This document shows, piece after piece, positions 12,300 through 22,990 of a stretch of DNA of 64,000 bases (position 1 is its first letter; every line of letters begins with the position of its first letter). The stretch comes from Sisyra terminalis (taxonomy: Eukaryota; Arthropoda; Insecta; Neuroptera; Sisyridae). The stretch lies in contig OY292275.1 in the NCBI GenBank assembly GCA_958496175.1, positions 17,980,001-18,044,000 of the forward strand, given 5' to 3'. The notes under the pieces were generated by a model. It did not search any database. It was not told the origin of the DNA and was given only the letters and a program-made list of their open reading frames with translations. The translations under genes and the position numbers were made by a program.

Positions 12300-15200
12300 T
12301 TTTTAAGATTTAGAGCAATCAGTTGCTGGGAAATTTCTCTTCTTCTGTTGAAAATAGCATTTCAGCTAACCTCCCATTCTTGTACATCTTAGCTTACAAT
12401 TTAGAATACCTCTTTTACACAAAAATCGATTTGAAACGAACCTTCATCACTTATGAACTCATCAGTCAAATAATTCAAATAAATGATTCATTTGTATATT
12501 CAATATTCCGGAGTAACTTAACAAGTACTTAATATGTTTCACACGAAAATTAAAGACAAAACGTCTACGTTTCTAAATACAATTTAATTTTAGCTAAGTA
12601 TATATGATTCAGGTGCTTCAAGAAAGAAAAAAGTACATTTGCAAAATCAATTTTTTCAGTGCAAGAACTTACAATTCTTGTTTTTACGTGCTGATAAATT
12701 CTAACAGAAAATTTTACTTCAACCATCATTGTTATATAAAATAATATTTTCTGACAGTGGTTTTAATAAATTTTGATGCTGTCAAACTCTCGTTTTACAA
12801 AAAAAAAAAAAACTTTAATTTTTTATCGCAATAAAAGCAAAATTTTGTGATTCGTCAGACGTTGTCATAAAAATGTCAATACCACTTATAAGGTTACAAT
12901 ATACTTTCTTGCGAAAAATTGTTCGTTAAAAATATTATTTAAAATCAATTCTAATTAATTAAATTTGAGTTTTTGACGTTTATCAATGAAGTGAAAATAT
13001 ATTCTCATATTGAAATAAATTTTATATAAAAAATAGTGTAAAAGTTAAAATGAATCATAGTCTTTCCTTGTTTCGTTGAAGTTGCTTCAAAACATTAATT
13101 TCCTTTATCAATTTTCTATAACAAATATGCTCTACAATGAAAAGAAAGTATTAAAACCGAGAAAAATAGGTTTTCTTTGTCGAGATAAATTAAATACTAA
13201 ACCAATTTTCTTTTTAAAAGGCTATGACGTAGCGTTTGATACAATGAATCAAATTTAGCTACGTTTGAAAAATGAATCTTCTATTTATTGAAAAGTTCCG
13301 CTAAAGTAAACACTTCTCATTGGCTTAAGGAAATAATCTTCAAGAACTCTGATATTAAAAATTAAAAGCTGCTCTGTTTTTTCTATTTATCTTTCGAGAG
13401 AATTTTTCAAATGACAATCTTTCACTAAATAAAAACGCATTAAGTTTTGCGAGTATCGGCTTATACGATTTTCATATCTCACAAACATGAAACATTGCTA
13501 AGGATTATTTTCATTTGCTTATCCTTTTTTGAGGAATTAAAGCCAACGCTCGTTTCATAAAACTTTCCGAGTACCTTATATTCATTTAGGTTTTGAGTTG
13601 ACAACTTAATATGAATTATTATGTAAGTTCTAATATAATGCATTAGCTTTTCACACAAAAAGACAGCCAGTTTGCAAGTTCATCATAAACTTTCACAATT
13701 ACCATTGCATATTTGGAGTATTTTTTGCCGAAGCAAACCATAGAAGTATGCATTAAACTAGGACAAATAAGTAGGTATAAGGTAAACTTTGAAATTGACT
13801 TGACTTACAATTTGATGAATTTCATTGGTTTAAAACATTACTACCAATGTTTTTAAGCTATGGTTTACATTCTACAGTTCGGTTTGATAGAACATTGTAA
13901 TTGTATTTTTACTAATAAATTATTAACTTCTAATATTTATTTTTTCATTATATTTGAAGCACATTATATATGGATCGATGTATTTGTACGATTGTGATAT
14001 AAATGTTATCTAAATGTAGTGTACAAAGCGATAAATCAATCTCTTTATTCCCCCTTTCGAAGACGATTTGAATTTTTAGATTTAAATGGGACCAACTTCA
14101 ACGTAAGCCCAATTCAATAAAAAAAGAGTTATGAAAAACAGATTACACTGTGGAAAATGCCGGTTGGTTATACTTCCAAAAAAAAGTATTCGTATTGAAC
14201 CGTGGGTTTGAATTTCTTTTCGTCGATTAAAAAATAAAATAAGTTTCGATTTTCCCCAAAAATTCACGAGGGGGGAGGCATATTAGGTCCTTATACAAAG
14301 GTGGCCGACATCTTAAGATCAGCCCTGGAACAGTACTCAAATTTAAATTAATTGATATTTAACATGGAATTTATTTCGGCTTTTGAAAATTTTTAAACTT
14401 TTTAATTTTAAGATTCAAACTTTGTTAAATCTACGATTAACAATATTTACGTTTTCCGGATGTGAAATGAGTAATCAAAATGTGTATAAAAATACCGAAA
14501 TTTAACAATGTTTATTTATTTTAAAATGAAAACTAATTTCTCTAAAGGTATTAATAGTTTTCACCACGTAGCAGGAGCATTATGGTTGAATTCCGTAAAT
14601 TTTGCAAAACACAGCGATTTCTGTGAAGTTGCAGTCTATTTCACAATGCAACTATCACCTAAATCAAATGGATTTGAAGTGTATGAAAGAGAACCAATTA
14701 ATTCACAGATCATTGAACTGAAAATAAAAAAAATAAAACACTTGAAAGCCGCTGCATTTTTCAAGCTTCTTTAATATCGATCGCAATTCTGAGTTCGGTG
14801 AAAACTAGCTATACTATATGAATTGTCCAACAGCTCAAAAAGGATGAACATATCCCTTTGCGTTTTTTATTCTAAAAATGGATGGCTTTTAAAAATATTA
14901 ATTAAAAGTTAAATTCGTTGAGGATTTAAATTTTAGTACGCGACCAACAATATCAGACATTTTCAACATACAAAAAATATTTCACTTCAATGGCTGATTC
15001 CTGGTTTTATTCAAATGGTTATATAAAGGCTGCATTAATGTTTAAAAGTTCAAGTACTTCTCCTACTTAAATATTTATAAAGTTTTAATATTCACAAGTT
15101 AAATTTTGAACATTTTTCTTTTTACACTCATCTTAATTTATCTTTTGAATTTATTGTGAAGTAAAACATGGAAAAGCATAGAAATTTAAATTAAAATACA

Positions 15201-16068
15201 CAATTTTTAATTAGTCAAAAATATAACGTTACGCTTAATTGCACTAAGAGAACACTTTCTGCTCTTAATTTACGATTAACATAAAAATATCAAACATTGG
15301 AAGCGAGTAAATATCTTTTTTATTTATTTTCCACAATGCAACCAATACCAGTGTGGGTTTAGGCGAGTTTCAAAATCATCTTAAAATTTCCCAGAGGTAA
15401 ACGTTGTGGTGCTTTGTTCCAATGAGAGTTTTCTTTTTAACCATAACCATATAACGAATTTGTACAATTGCTGCATGATTTATTCATAAGATGAGCTATA
15501 GTTTTGATTTAAATTATACAATGAAAACTTATCTTCAACGGTAACAATAATATTATCATAAGATGTTCGTTTCATGTTTGTGCAAAACCATCAAATCAAA
15601 ATAAATGAAAAAATAGCAAACATAAAACATTAAAACTCATGTTAAAACTTTCATGGTACATTTATCAAAAAAACAAAAACACTATGTTCTTAAAAAAATA
15701 TTTTCCTTGTAATAAATTTGGCATTGATTCAACCAAAATGGTTTTATAACTGCCAATTGAATTAAATGTGAATTTATATTACTTTACATTTTGGTCACGA
15801 TAATTTTTATTGAATTATTTAATAAAATTCAAAATAAGCCATTAAACATTACACTCGACTTTTAACCAAAGAATTGTCGATTGAAATACTAAAGGAAATC
15901 TCCTAATAAATACTTAGTTACTCTTCACGGATAATTTTGTTGCAATTTGGATTATACAAAATCATTTTAATTTATTCTCATAATGTATAACTTTATGATT
16001 CAGTTGTTAAATCAAATCAAAATTCAAACATCAATTTTAAAGTTAAAATGGTTATAATAATTATAAGG
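12300..16068. other. AT-rich DNA, no gene seen
   Basis: Short frames here (for example at 14508-14774, 88 codons) show no recognisable motif, and I treat them as chance. The only repeat piece I can support is the element end at 14286-14328. Confidence 0.5.
14286..14328 (+). repeat. Transposon end related to 58959
   Basis: GGTCCTTATACAAAG, then GTGGCCGACATCTTAAGATC, then AGCCCTGG. A diverged copy of the same string lies at 58959-58992 (GGTCCTTGTATAAGCATGGA, ATCGGCCCCGG). Reverse-complemented, the end reads CCAGGGCTGATC, resembling hAT-type CAGGGCCGG termini. No opposite end was found. Assignment is inference. Confidence 0.4.
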
Positions 16069-16331
16069 AACTAGCTGATCCCCGCGACTTCGTCTGCGTA
16101 ACGTAGGTGTAGTTATATTTACTTTTTAGATTTGCTATTTGTAGTGGCATATGAAAATTATTATTTTCTTATTTCTTTTGCGAAAAACATAATCATATTT
16201 AAAAACACTATTTTGTCAACTTTAAAAAGACACATTTAATAAACTGTTACTTAGAATAAAATAGTTGTATATAATGTTCAATTCATTTTCATAAATATTT
16301 ATAAATATCTAAAAATAGTATGATCTATTCC

Positions 16332-16359
16332 GTATACCTACGGTAGGTATACCTACCGT
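16332..16359. repeat. Overlapping perfect palindromes
   Basis: ACGGTAGGTATACCTACCGT at 16340-16359 is a perfect 20-bp palindrome. It overlaps a second near-palindrome, GTATACCTAC-G-GTAGGTATAC (16332-16352). The alternating GTATACC/GGTATAC words can form competing hairpins or a cruciform. They lie inside the composite repeat. Confidence 0.85.
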
Positions 16360-17944
16360 GAACCAATTAATCCGTAAATCAATCACCATCTCTGCATAAA
16401 TAAAAACTATCGTTAAGTTCAATAAAGTCAATCATAATTATGACTTAAAATAGTCAAAAGTTATCACAACACTCGCCTAGATATTTAGAATATTAGTAGA
16501 AATCCCATTTCATTGTCTCAACTTTTACACTACTAAAATCTACAAAACTACGGTGAAATTAAAATTTGTTCAAATGCACGAAACCCAGTTCCTCCATAAT
16601 CAAGTATAACCATTGTGTATTTATGCACTTATTATTAAAATATCTGATAATAAACCATTTTCTTTCAGTTCGCCGAATTTCTCGCTATTCAATATTGGCT
16701 CATTAATGTATTTATTTGTGATTACGTATATCGAATTTTCAGGTTTACAATATGTGAAAGCCAAAAAACGTATTGCTCACTTATGAACTTAACTTTTTTT
16801 AGATATAGGATATATTAGAGTTTAAATTTTAAAGTAGATCCTACGTTTTTGTTTCTATTAATAAACCAACATTGTTTTATTTTAAGCGATAACTTTAATA
16901 ATAACTAAAATAATATTGATAACTTAAATAACTTAACTAAGCGATAAATTAAATTTGAAATTTCGATTGTTTATTAGACGTTATGCTGTACAAACTTTGC
17001 CACCATTTTTCACTCTTTTAGAGGAGGAATTATCAAAAAACCCTTTCTTATTATATATCTGCATCGTATAAGAAAAACATTTTCCAAATTTCATCGACAC
17101 ATATATGCATTTATATTGTATACACAATGTGAAACGAAAAAAATTATGGCCTTTATTTTGATTATCATGACTAAAAAGCAATTCTATATCGCACATTTTG
17201 ACGTTGTACATACAAAATTTTCGGAAATAGATAGAAAGCGTGGAAGAAAATTCGAATATTTTATTTATTTTCAATAACAATAATTGATTTTCAAATTTTT
17301 CTAAATACCGAAGAAAAGTTGGTTTGGAAGATTTTATTTTTTGATTGATAATGAAATATATGGCAAAAACTTGCTCCCTTAATGTTAAATAATGGCTCCA
17401 GGTCAGAATCATTGGTTCATAAAAATTAAATTTTAAAAAAGTTTAATTGTTGAAATACAAACAAAAATTAAAAACTGTATAAGTACCTACTACCTAAACT
17501 TTCATACTAATTAAGTGAAGTGGCGTTATTTAAAATAATGTATTTAAAATGATATAACAAAAACAGAAACTTATTATTAATTAATTATTTATTTATTAAT
17601 TACACTAATTAAATTCAAAATTTCGATTGTTGATTAACTCTACATTTTCTCATACAAACTTTGTCACCCCTTTTACTCTTTTAGGGTAGGAATTTTAAAA
17701 AAAAATTCTTATCAGATGTCTACTTCTTAAAAGGAATACATCGAATATTTCATCAGTCAGAGGACAGAGGGGATATATAAATACAGGATTTTATGTATGC
17801 ACGGTTTTAAAAACGTATTTACTTTAAGTTTTATTAATATTATTATTATAACTACTACTATTATTACTTTTTTTTCGTTAATATGTCCTTATTGAGCAAC
17901 TCTAAGGATCTTTTTACAACAATTTTGTAAAAAAAAAAATAAAA

Positions 17945-18032
17945 AAAAAGTTCACTGTAAGGTTCGAACCCACGTCTTTATAATTAGTAACATCAGAATT
18001 TTAGATACGTAAGCCATTACGCTAGTAACATA
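17945..18032 (-). repeat. tRNA-like pol III box pair, pseudogene or SINE head
   Basis: On the minus strand an A-box-like TAGCGTAATGGC is followed about 45 bp later by a B-box GGGTTCGAACC. The T-arm can pair only with two G-T pairs and the acceptor stem is poor, so I do not call a functional tRNA. It may be a tRNA pseudogene or the head of a SINE, embedded in the composite repeat and followed by an A/T-rich run. Confidence 0.4.
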
Positions 18033-18348
18033 AACTATCAATTTATTATATATAAAGGTTTATATTTCAAAAAGGCATTTTTTTAAAATTTAAATTGAAT
18101 TTATTGTGCTTTTTATCAGTTCAACTAAAAATATTTTTACAGATTATTTTCTAACTTTAAATTACCTTTCCAATGATATATAACTCACCTGTCTAGTGTA
18201 AAAATTTCTGTTTTTATCCCTAGGGAATACCTTCCCTTAATATTTTTTTGGAATGATAAGTAGCCTATAGTCTGTGGGAAATTGTGTTGTATCTTAATAC
18301 CAAATTTCATTAAATTCGGTTGTTCCGTTCTTTAGTTAAATCGGGACA

Positions 18349-18377
18349 CACAGACAGACAGACAGACAGACAGACAA
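18349..18377 (+). repeat. (CAGA)n microsatellite
   Basis: An uninterrupted run of about seven CAGA units, placed directly after the CGGGACACA motif of the composite repeat's third module. In related elements, runs of this kind are part of the element's 3' region, so it is probably not an independent microsatellite birth. Confidence 0.85.
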
Positions 18378-19094
18378 AAATTTTAAAAATGTTAAATTTG
18401 GAATAAGGGCCTCTTGAAACAAATATTTACCCTAAAATTGGGTTCAAAATCGAAATGTACAGACAGACGTAAGAATTTTATATATTAGTATAGATATGCA
18501 GTTTTTAGATAGATAAATAAAAAAATACCATACGACACATTTGAACATTAATTTCAATTGTTTATTCAATTAAATAATATTTGTAAATCAAAAAAGAACT
18601 TTGGTATTGCAGCAGGATTGATCTGATAGAATTTTTTATGCCTCACCCCTTTAAATCCCTCTTTTATTGTAGAATTTGCATACTGATGCTAACGTTGAAT
18701 AATGGGAAATTTTTGTTTGGGTAGTTCTAAAAAATTCATTTGATCAATTAAAACTTTAAAAAAACATCGCTTTATTTAAATTGAAATAACATTTTAAATT
18801 GTTTTTAAAAGGTTTAGTTTTCACCGTATTCACACTTATATTTTCTAATTTATCAATTAAGCAAAATTTATCAGTGAATTTAAAAATAATTTACTATTTT
18901 TTTTTTCAAAATTATGTTTCTTTTGAGTTGCATCAACCGTATTGGTATTTAGCGACTTTTTCGGGGTTTAGTTTGTATTAAGGTATTATCCTATTCTTGA
19001 AAATCTGCTTCATAAAATAGCTATATTTGTTAGAGTTTAACATTTGTCTCGTCTTGTTGAGAAATCCCAGTGTTGTTCCTAATTGAGTTGCTGT

Positions 19095-19260
19095 TAGGGA
19101 TGCAAACGATATATCGATTTTTTCAAACATTCATAAATCGTTCATTAGCATCGATGTTTTAACATCAATCTTGAAACCTTAAATATCGATGATACATCGT
19201 TCTTCATGAGCGATGTTTTATAAACGATACTTTTTCATAGCGCCACTTTCCGTCCCGTTC
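19095..19260 (+). mobile_element. hAT-like transposon end with ATCGAT subterminal words
   Basis: TAGGGATG at 19095-19102 followed by AACGATATATCGATTTTT and then repeated CATCGATG / CGATGTTTTA / ATCGATGATACATCG words, ending in GATACTTTTTCATAGCGCC. The start matches the 4363 end. A 16-bp perfect palindrome TTAACATCGATGTTAA at 19520-19535 may belong to the same element. I see no CATCCCTA partner, so this is a decayed or one-ended copy. No transposase frame is visible. Confidence 0.4.
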
Positions 19261-19315
19261 ATTTTCAGCTACTTACATAAACAGGTACCTCTCTCAATTA
19301 AAGGATTGATTTGTG

Positions 19316-19414
19316 AACTCCGATAGTTTATAATATAACACGTTAGATTATAAACAAACGGACGGTTAAGTTAAATTGTAATCTAAAGACTTTAAATTAT
19401 AAACTGACGGAGTT
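19316..19414. repeat. Inverted repeat of about 99 bp
   Basis: AACTCCGATAGTTTATAAT (from 19316) pairs with AACTCCGTCAGTTTATAAT read on the other strand (ending near 19414), with two mismatches. The spacer is AT-rich with internal partial symmetry. The 15-mer AACTCCGATAGTTTA recurs at 23896-23910, suggesting a dispersed family. Confidence 0.6.
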
Positions 19415-19560
19415 TACAATTTAATGTATCGTTTATTAATATTTACGAAATATTTTATATAAATATACTTAAATGGTGGTAATAACCACCAAACAAATCG
19501 ATCATAAACTTCGTTGTTTTTAACATCGATGTTAATTATCTCTTTAACCATTGTGATTAG

Positions 19561-22559
19561 TTCGACTTGACAGCTCGGTAACTCTTTGTCATTGCTTTTA
19601 AGTTCATCGATTACCGATTTTGATGCAGATAAGAGCTTTCCTCAATTTGGTTTATTTTTTAAATTTAGAATTTGACGAAAGAAATCGATTATTATGGTAT
19701 ATTTTTCAAATTTGAATTCTTACTTTTAAAAGGTAGATATGAACGAGTTTGTTATGAAAACTTTTTTTTTTAAATAAACCAAAAATAAAGAATTCTAAAA
19801 TTGTTTTACTTTTGAAATTTTTCTTTGCATTAAGTTGAACCAAATGAAGAAAAAGACAATTCTACAAAAAGCTCACTCGGAACAATGAAAAATTAAAATA
19901 TGTTCAAGTTTAATACCTAGATGGATAAAAGCACTTAATCTTCATGATATGTTCTTTTAAATAAAAAAATAAATGTATTTTCATTGGAGTTTTAATTTTT
20001 AGTTTAGCTATGCATATCATCTATTAAAATAATTTGGTCCAGAATAATAAATTAAAATATTTACAGTATTTCATTTTTATAAAAACTTATGTTATTTGAA
20101 AGAATCCAATTTTTTATAGCGCTATTTGACAATTCCTACGTACAGAACTGATGAAAAATTTACGGATTATTTTTGATCTATAATAATACCCACTTGGGCT
20201 AAATACAACTTATCCTTAAATTTGCCTTTATACTCGATTTTTTATCTAATGAATTATTTTTTATATCGTATGACTTAATTATAATTCATTTATTAATTGA
20301 TTGTGACTCAGAAATAATAAAATATTTATCAATGATTAATTCCTTATTACAATTATTCAGATCGTCTTATGCAGATAATGGCCATAAGAAAGGTAATTTT
20401 TGTAACGAGTTTAAAGTGTACATCATAACCTTAGCAAGAACAGTACTAACAAAAGTTGTAAACTGCACCAAGTATTTTAATCAAAGATCATTTTATTGTT
20501 TAAAATTTTACAAATTAAACGCATTAGTCAAAAATAGATTATAAAATTTTGAAAACCGAATAGTTAGTAGAATAGAATAGAGTTTCCTTAATTGGCTGCA
20601 ACACTTAATATTTCTAATGTTAAACGTTTCAAAAGTTTTCTCTTAATATAAATAAATTACTCATCTAAATTAATACTTTTTGAGCCAATTTTTAAAATAT
20701 TTGTAAAACTTAATAATTTTTATGAGGAAAAAAATATAATGTAGTTCAGCTAATAAAAGTACCTCCAACACATAACCAGTTTTATGTTCTTTAAAGCTCT
20801 TGAGTACGAAGAATAGCGAAGTTAAACTAGGTTCAGGTTTTCATAACAAATAAAAGACTCTTTCATAGATTATGATTTTTTTATTATTCTGTATTTTCAA
20901 CATTGTTGAATACTTATTTTTGTCTTACGTTTTTGGAAAAAAAAATATTGCCAAGTGGATGGCAACTTTAATTTTTTAACCTCTTATATATTATGTTAGA
21001 TTTTCTTCATTAAAAAAAAGAAGTAATAGACATATATGGATGTCTATAATAAATATGCATGAATGTGTGTAACAAATCATTATTAATATCTAAAGACTTG
21101 AATTGGAAATAAGGTACCAGCTGGTTCTAGATTTAGATTGTCCATGTAGGCTGATGCTGATTGACACAGCCACAATTTTAGGATTGAAAAGCAATAAAGG
21201 ATAGTACAACACAGCACACAATGGTAATTTGAATTTGAAACAAGCTGACATTTTGCTTGCACTGTAAATCCCAAGACATTAATATAATAGTTTCAATTGT
21301 CAATGTTGTACAAAGCTCATCGGATACAAGTATGTTGGTGCTTTATTTAATTACATATAAGATATAACATATAAATGAGCTGTTTAGTGCACCATTAAGG
21401 CTATTATTTTTTTAATCAACACTAATACGTAAAAATAAACATTTTGTTTTGAGAATTTCCACTCTTACTTTGTAGTTGTAAAATGAAACAAAAAATACCA
21501 AACTTACCTTTACCTTAATTTTCAAACATTGAAACTAACAAAATTAATTTCTATCAAAACAAACATTCTATTTTCAAAGCACTCATATTTTTTTTCTTAT
21601 TCTAATAATAAAAGCATCCAAAACTCAGTTTTTTTAAGTTGGTATTTTCATGAATGAAAACAAAGGAGATCATTAATTTTTTTCATTTCATTCATGACGT
21701 TAAGTGTCTTACAAAAACGTATTCACTTCTTAACTGCATAGTTATTCAAAATGAATATTTGCTTTTCAAAACAGACACAAATTTTGAAATGTACAATAAA
21801 TTACAATTTCTTGATACATTTATGTTTAATATTGGAGATTATCTTCGACTCCAGCAAGAAGTTAACTGATAATCCTGAGTGGGCAATCCTAATATATTTT
21901 AAACCATAAGAGGTATTTTTCAATTGTCTTTAAATTTAGGAAAATACCAAGTAACTAAAAAGTGAGAACCTACTATTAAATAACAATTCATTGTACAGTT
22001 GACTATTTTTCAAATATTATTAAGGCGTAAAAATGTAAAAAGAGTTAATTATTTCTCTTATATTATCTTGAGTATTTTTTTTTTGGCTGAAGTTTTTCAG
22101 TTTCATTTTATTTATCCTGTCTGATTGTTTTTGATTTATTTTTCACTAATGTCACACTGTATAAATCTTTCATTTCGCTAATAACAATCTGAGGTGTTAA
22201 TAATTACTTAATCGACCGAAAGTGGAAGTGCACGACTTCTGTTTTGAGTGATGTGAATTTCAGAGGTCTTCGACTTGTATTGCAGACATTGCTGAACTAG
22301 GTGAACTAAAGTTCACGAGAAAAGCCACACTTATGTATCTTACTCAAATATAATAAAAGATGTTACACAATTAATTAAAATGCAATCAGTAAACATTAAT
22401 TAGGATTTGTTATTCATTGTAAATCAGTGCGGGTCATTATGGTCGATCGGGTTAAATGTAAAAGATATAAATTTTAAGATATCAAATAAATAATCTTAAA
22501 GGACTATTTTTGTTATTATAACCCCCCTTATTAGTTTGAGACAATTCAAATTACAGCCT
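19561..22559. other. AT-rich DNA, no gene seen
   Basis: No supported gene or repeat. Frames are short and compositionally biased. Confidence 0.5.
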
Positions 22560-22990
22560 AGACTGTAAGTGAACTAATGTAGGTCCTACAGATACCACAA
22601 TCGATGGAGGTCAGATATCTTGGGATGCATCTGAACAAAACAGTAACCTAGCTGATACAAATAATGAGCTTTATCTAAATTCCAACACCTGTTGTGGCTA
22701 AAATGCTGGAAATTGTCCTTGGATCGCTAACTACTACTTTGCAAATCCATTCTTAAGCCAATCTAGTAATATGACATCCAGCTTTAGAGAGTGGCCAGCG
22801 ATTCCATCATAAATATCATTCAACGCTTTTAGTCTAAAGCCATAAGACTCACCACCAAGTCTCCATAATTCGTCTCAAAGCCATTCATATGAACTTAGTA
22901 GTGGTTTCTGTTAAGGAGAAAATCACCAGAAATAGCAAAAAGTATTAAAAAAGGCTAAGTGACAATGGCTATTATTATTACTTTAGTTAT
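22560..22990 (+). pseudogene. Jockey-like LINE reverse transcriptase, C-terminal remnant
   Basis: From 22592 the plus strand reads IPQSMEVRYLGMHLNK, the KYLGxxLD-type motif of the jockey-clade reverse transcriptase thumb/C-terminal region. After a frame change it reads KSILKPI..YDIQL, then VASDS.INIIQRF.SKAIR, matching the order of the family's LKPIWTYGIQLWG and NIxxIQRxQSKxLR blocks. Stops at conserved tryptophan positions and at least one frameshift show it is dead. The 5' three quarters of the LINE (endonuclease, RT fingers and palm) are absent, as expected for 5'-truncated LINE insertions. The parent enzyme copied LINE RNA into the genome by target-primed reverse transcription. Confidence 0.85.

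Larger units (their letters stand above)
16069..18497 (+). repeat. Composite modular arthropod interspersed repeat
   Basis: The left edge reads AACTAGCTGATCCCCGCGAC followed by TTCGTCTGCGT. The right edge reads TATATATTAGTATAGAT. Both edge types are ones I associate with a very common interspersed repeat of arthropod genomes. Inside, a module with CAAACTTTG.CACC, TTTTAG.G.AGGAATT and CTTTCTTAT occurs twice in the same direction (about 16950-17110 and 17607-17760). A third, related module (about 18190-18380) has AGCCTATAG, CCAAATTTCATTAAATTCGG and TTCCGTTCTTTAGTTAAATC and then the (CAGA)n tract. The 143-codon minus-strand frame at 16981-17412 crosses the first module and is probably not a gene. 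Whether the whole 2.4 kb is one element or nested copies is unresolved, and the class (LINE 3' ends, SINE or DNA element) is not decided here. Confidence 0.6.

Noticed and set aside
16981..17412. Longest open frame in the window (143 codons, minus strand)
   Set aside because: It crosses the first module of the composite repeat, which recurs at 17607 without the frame. It has no recognisable motif, and chance frames of this size are plausible in biased AT-rich DNA.
17945..18032. Functional tRNA gene on the minus strand
   Set aside because: A and B boxes are present, but the T stem needs two G-T pairs and the acceptor stem does not pair well. It lies inside a repeat.
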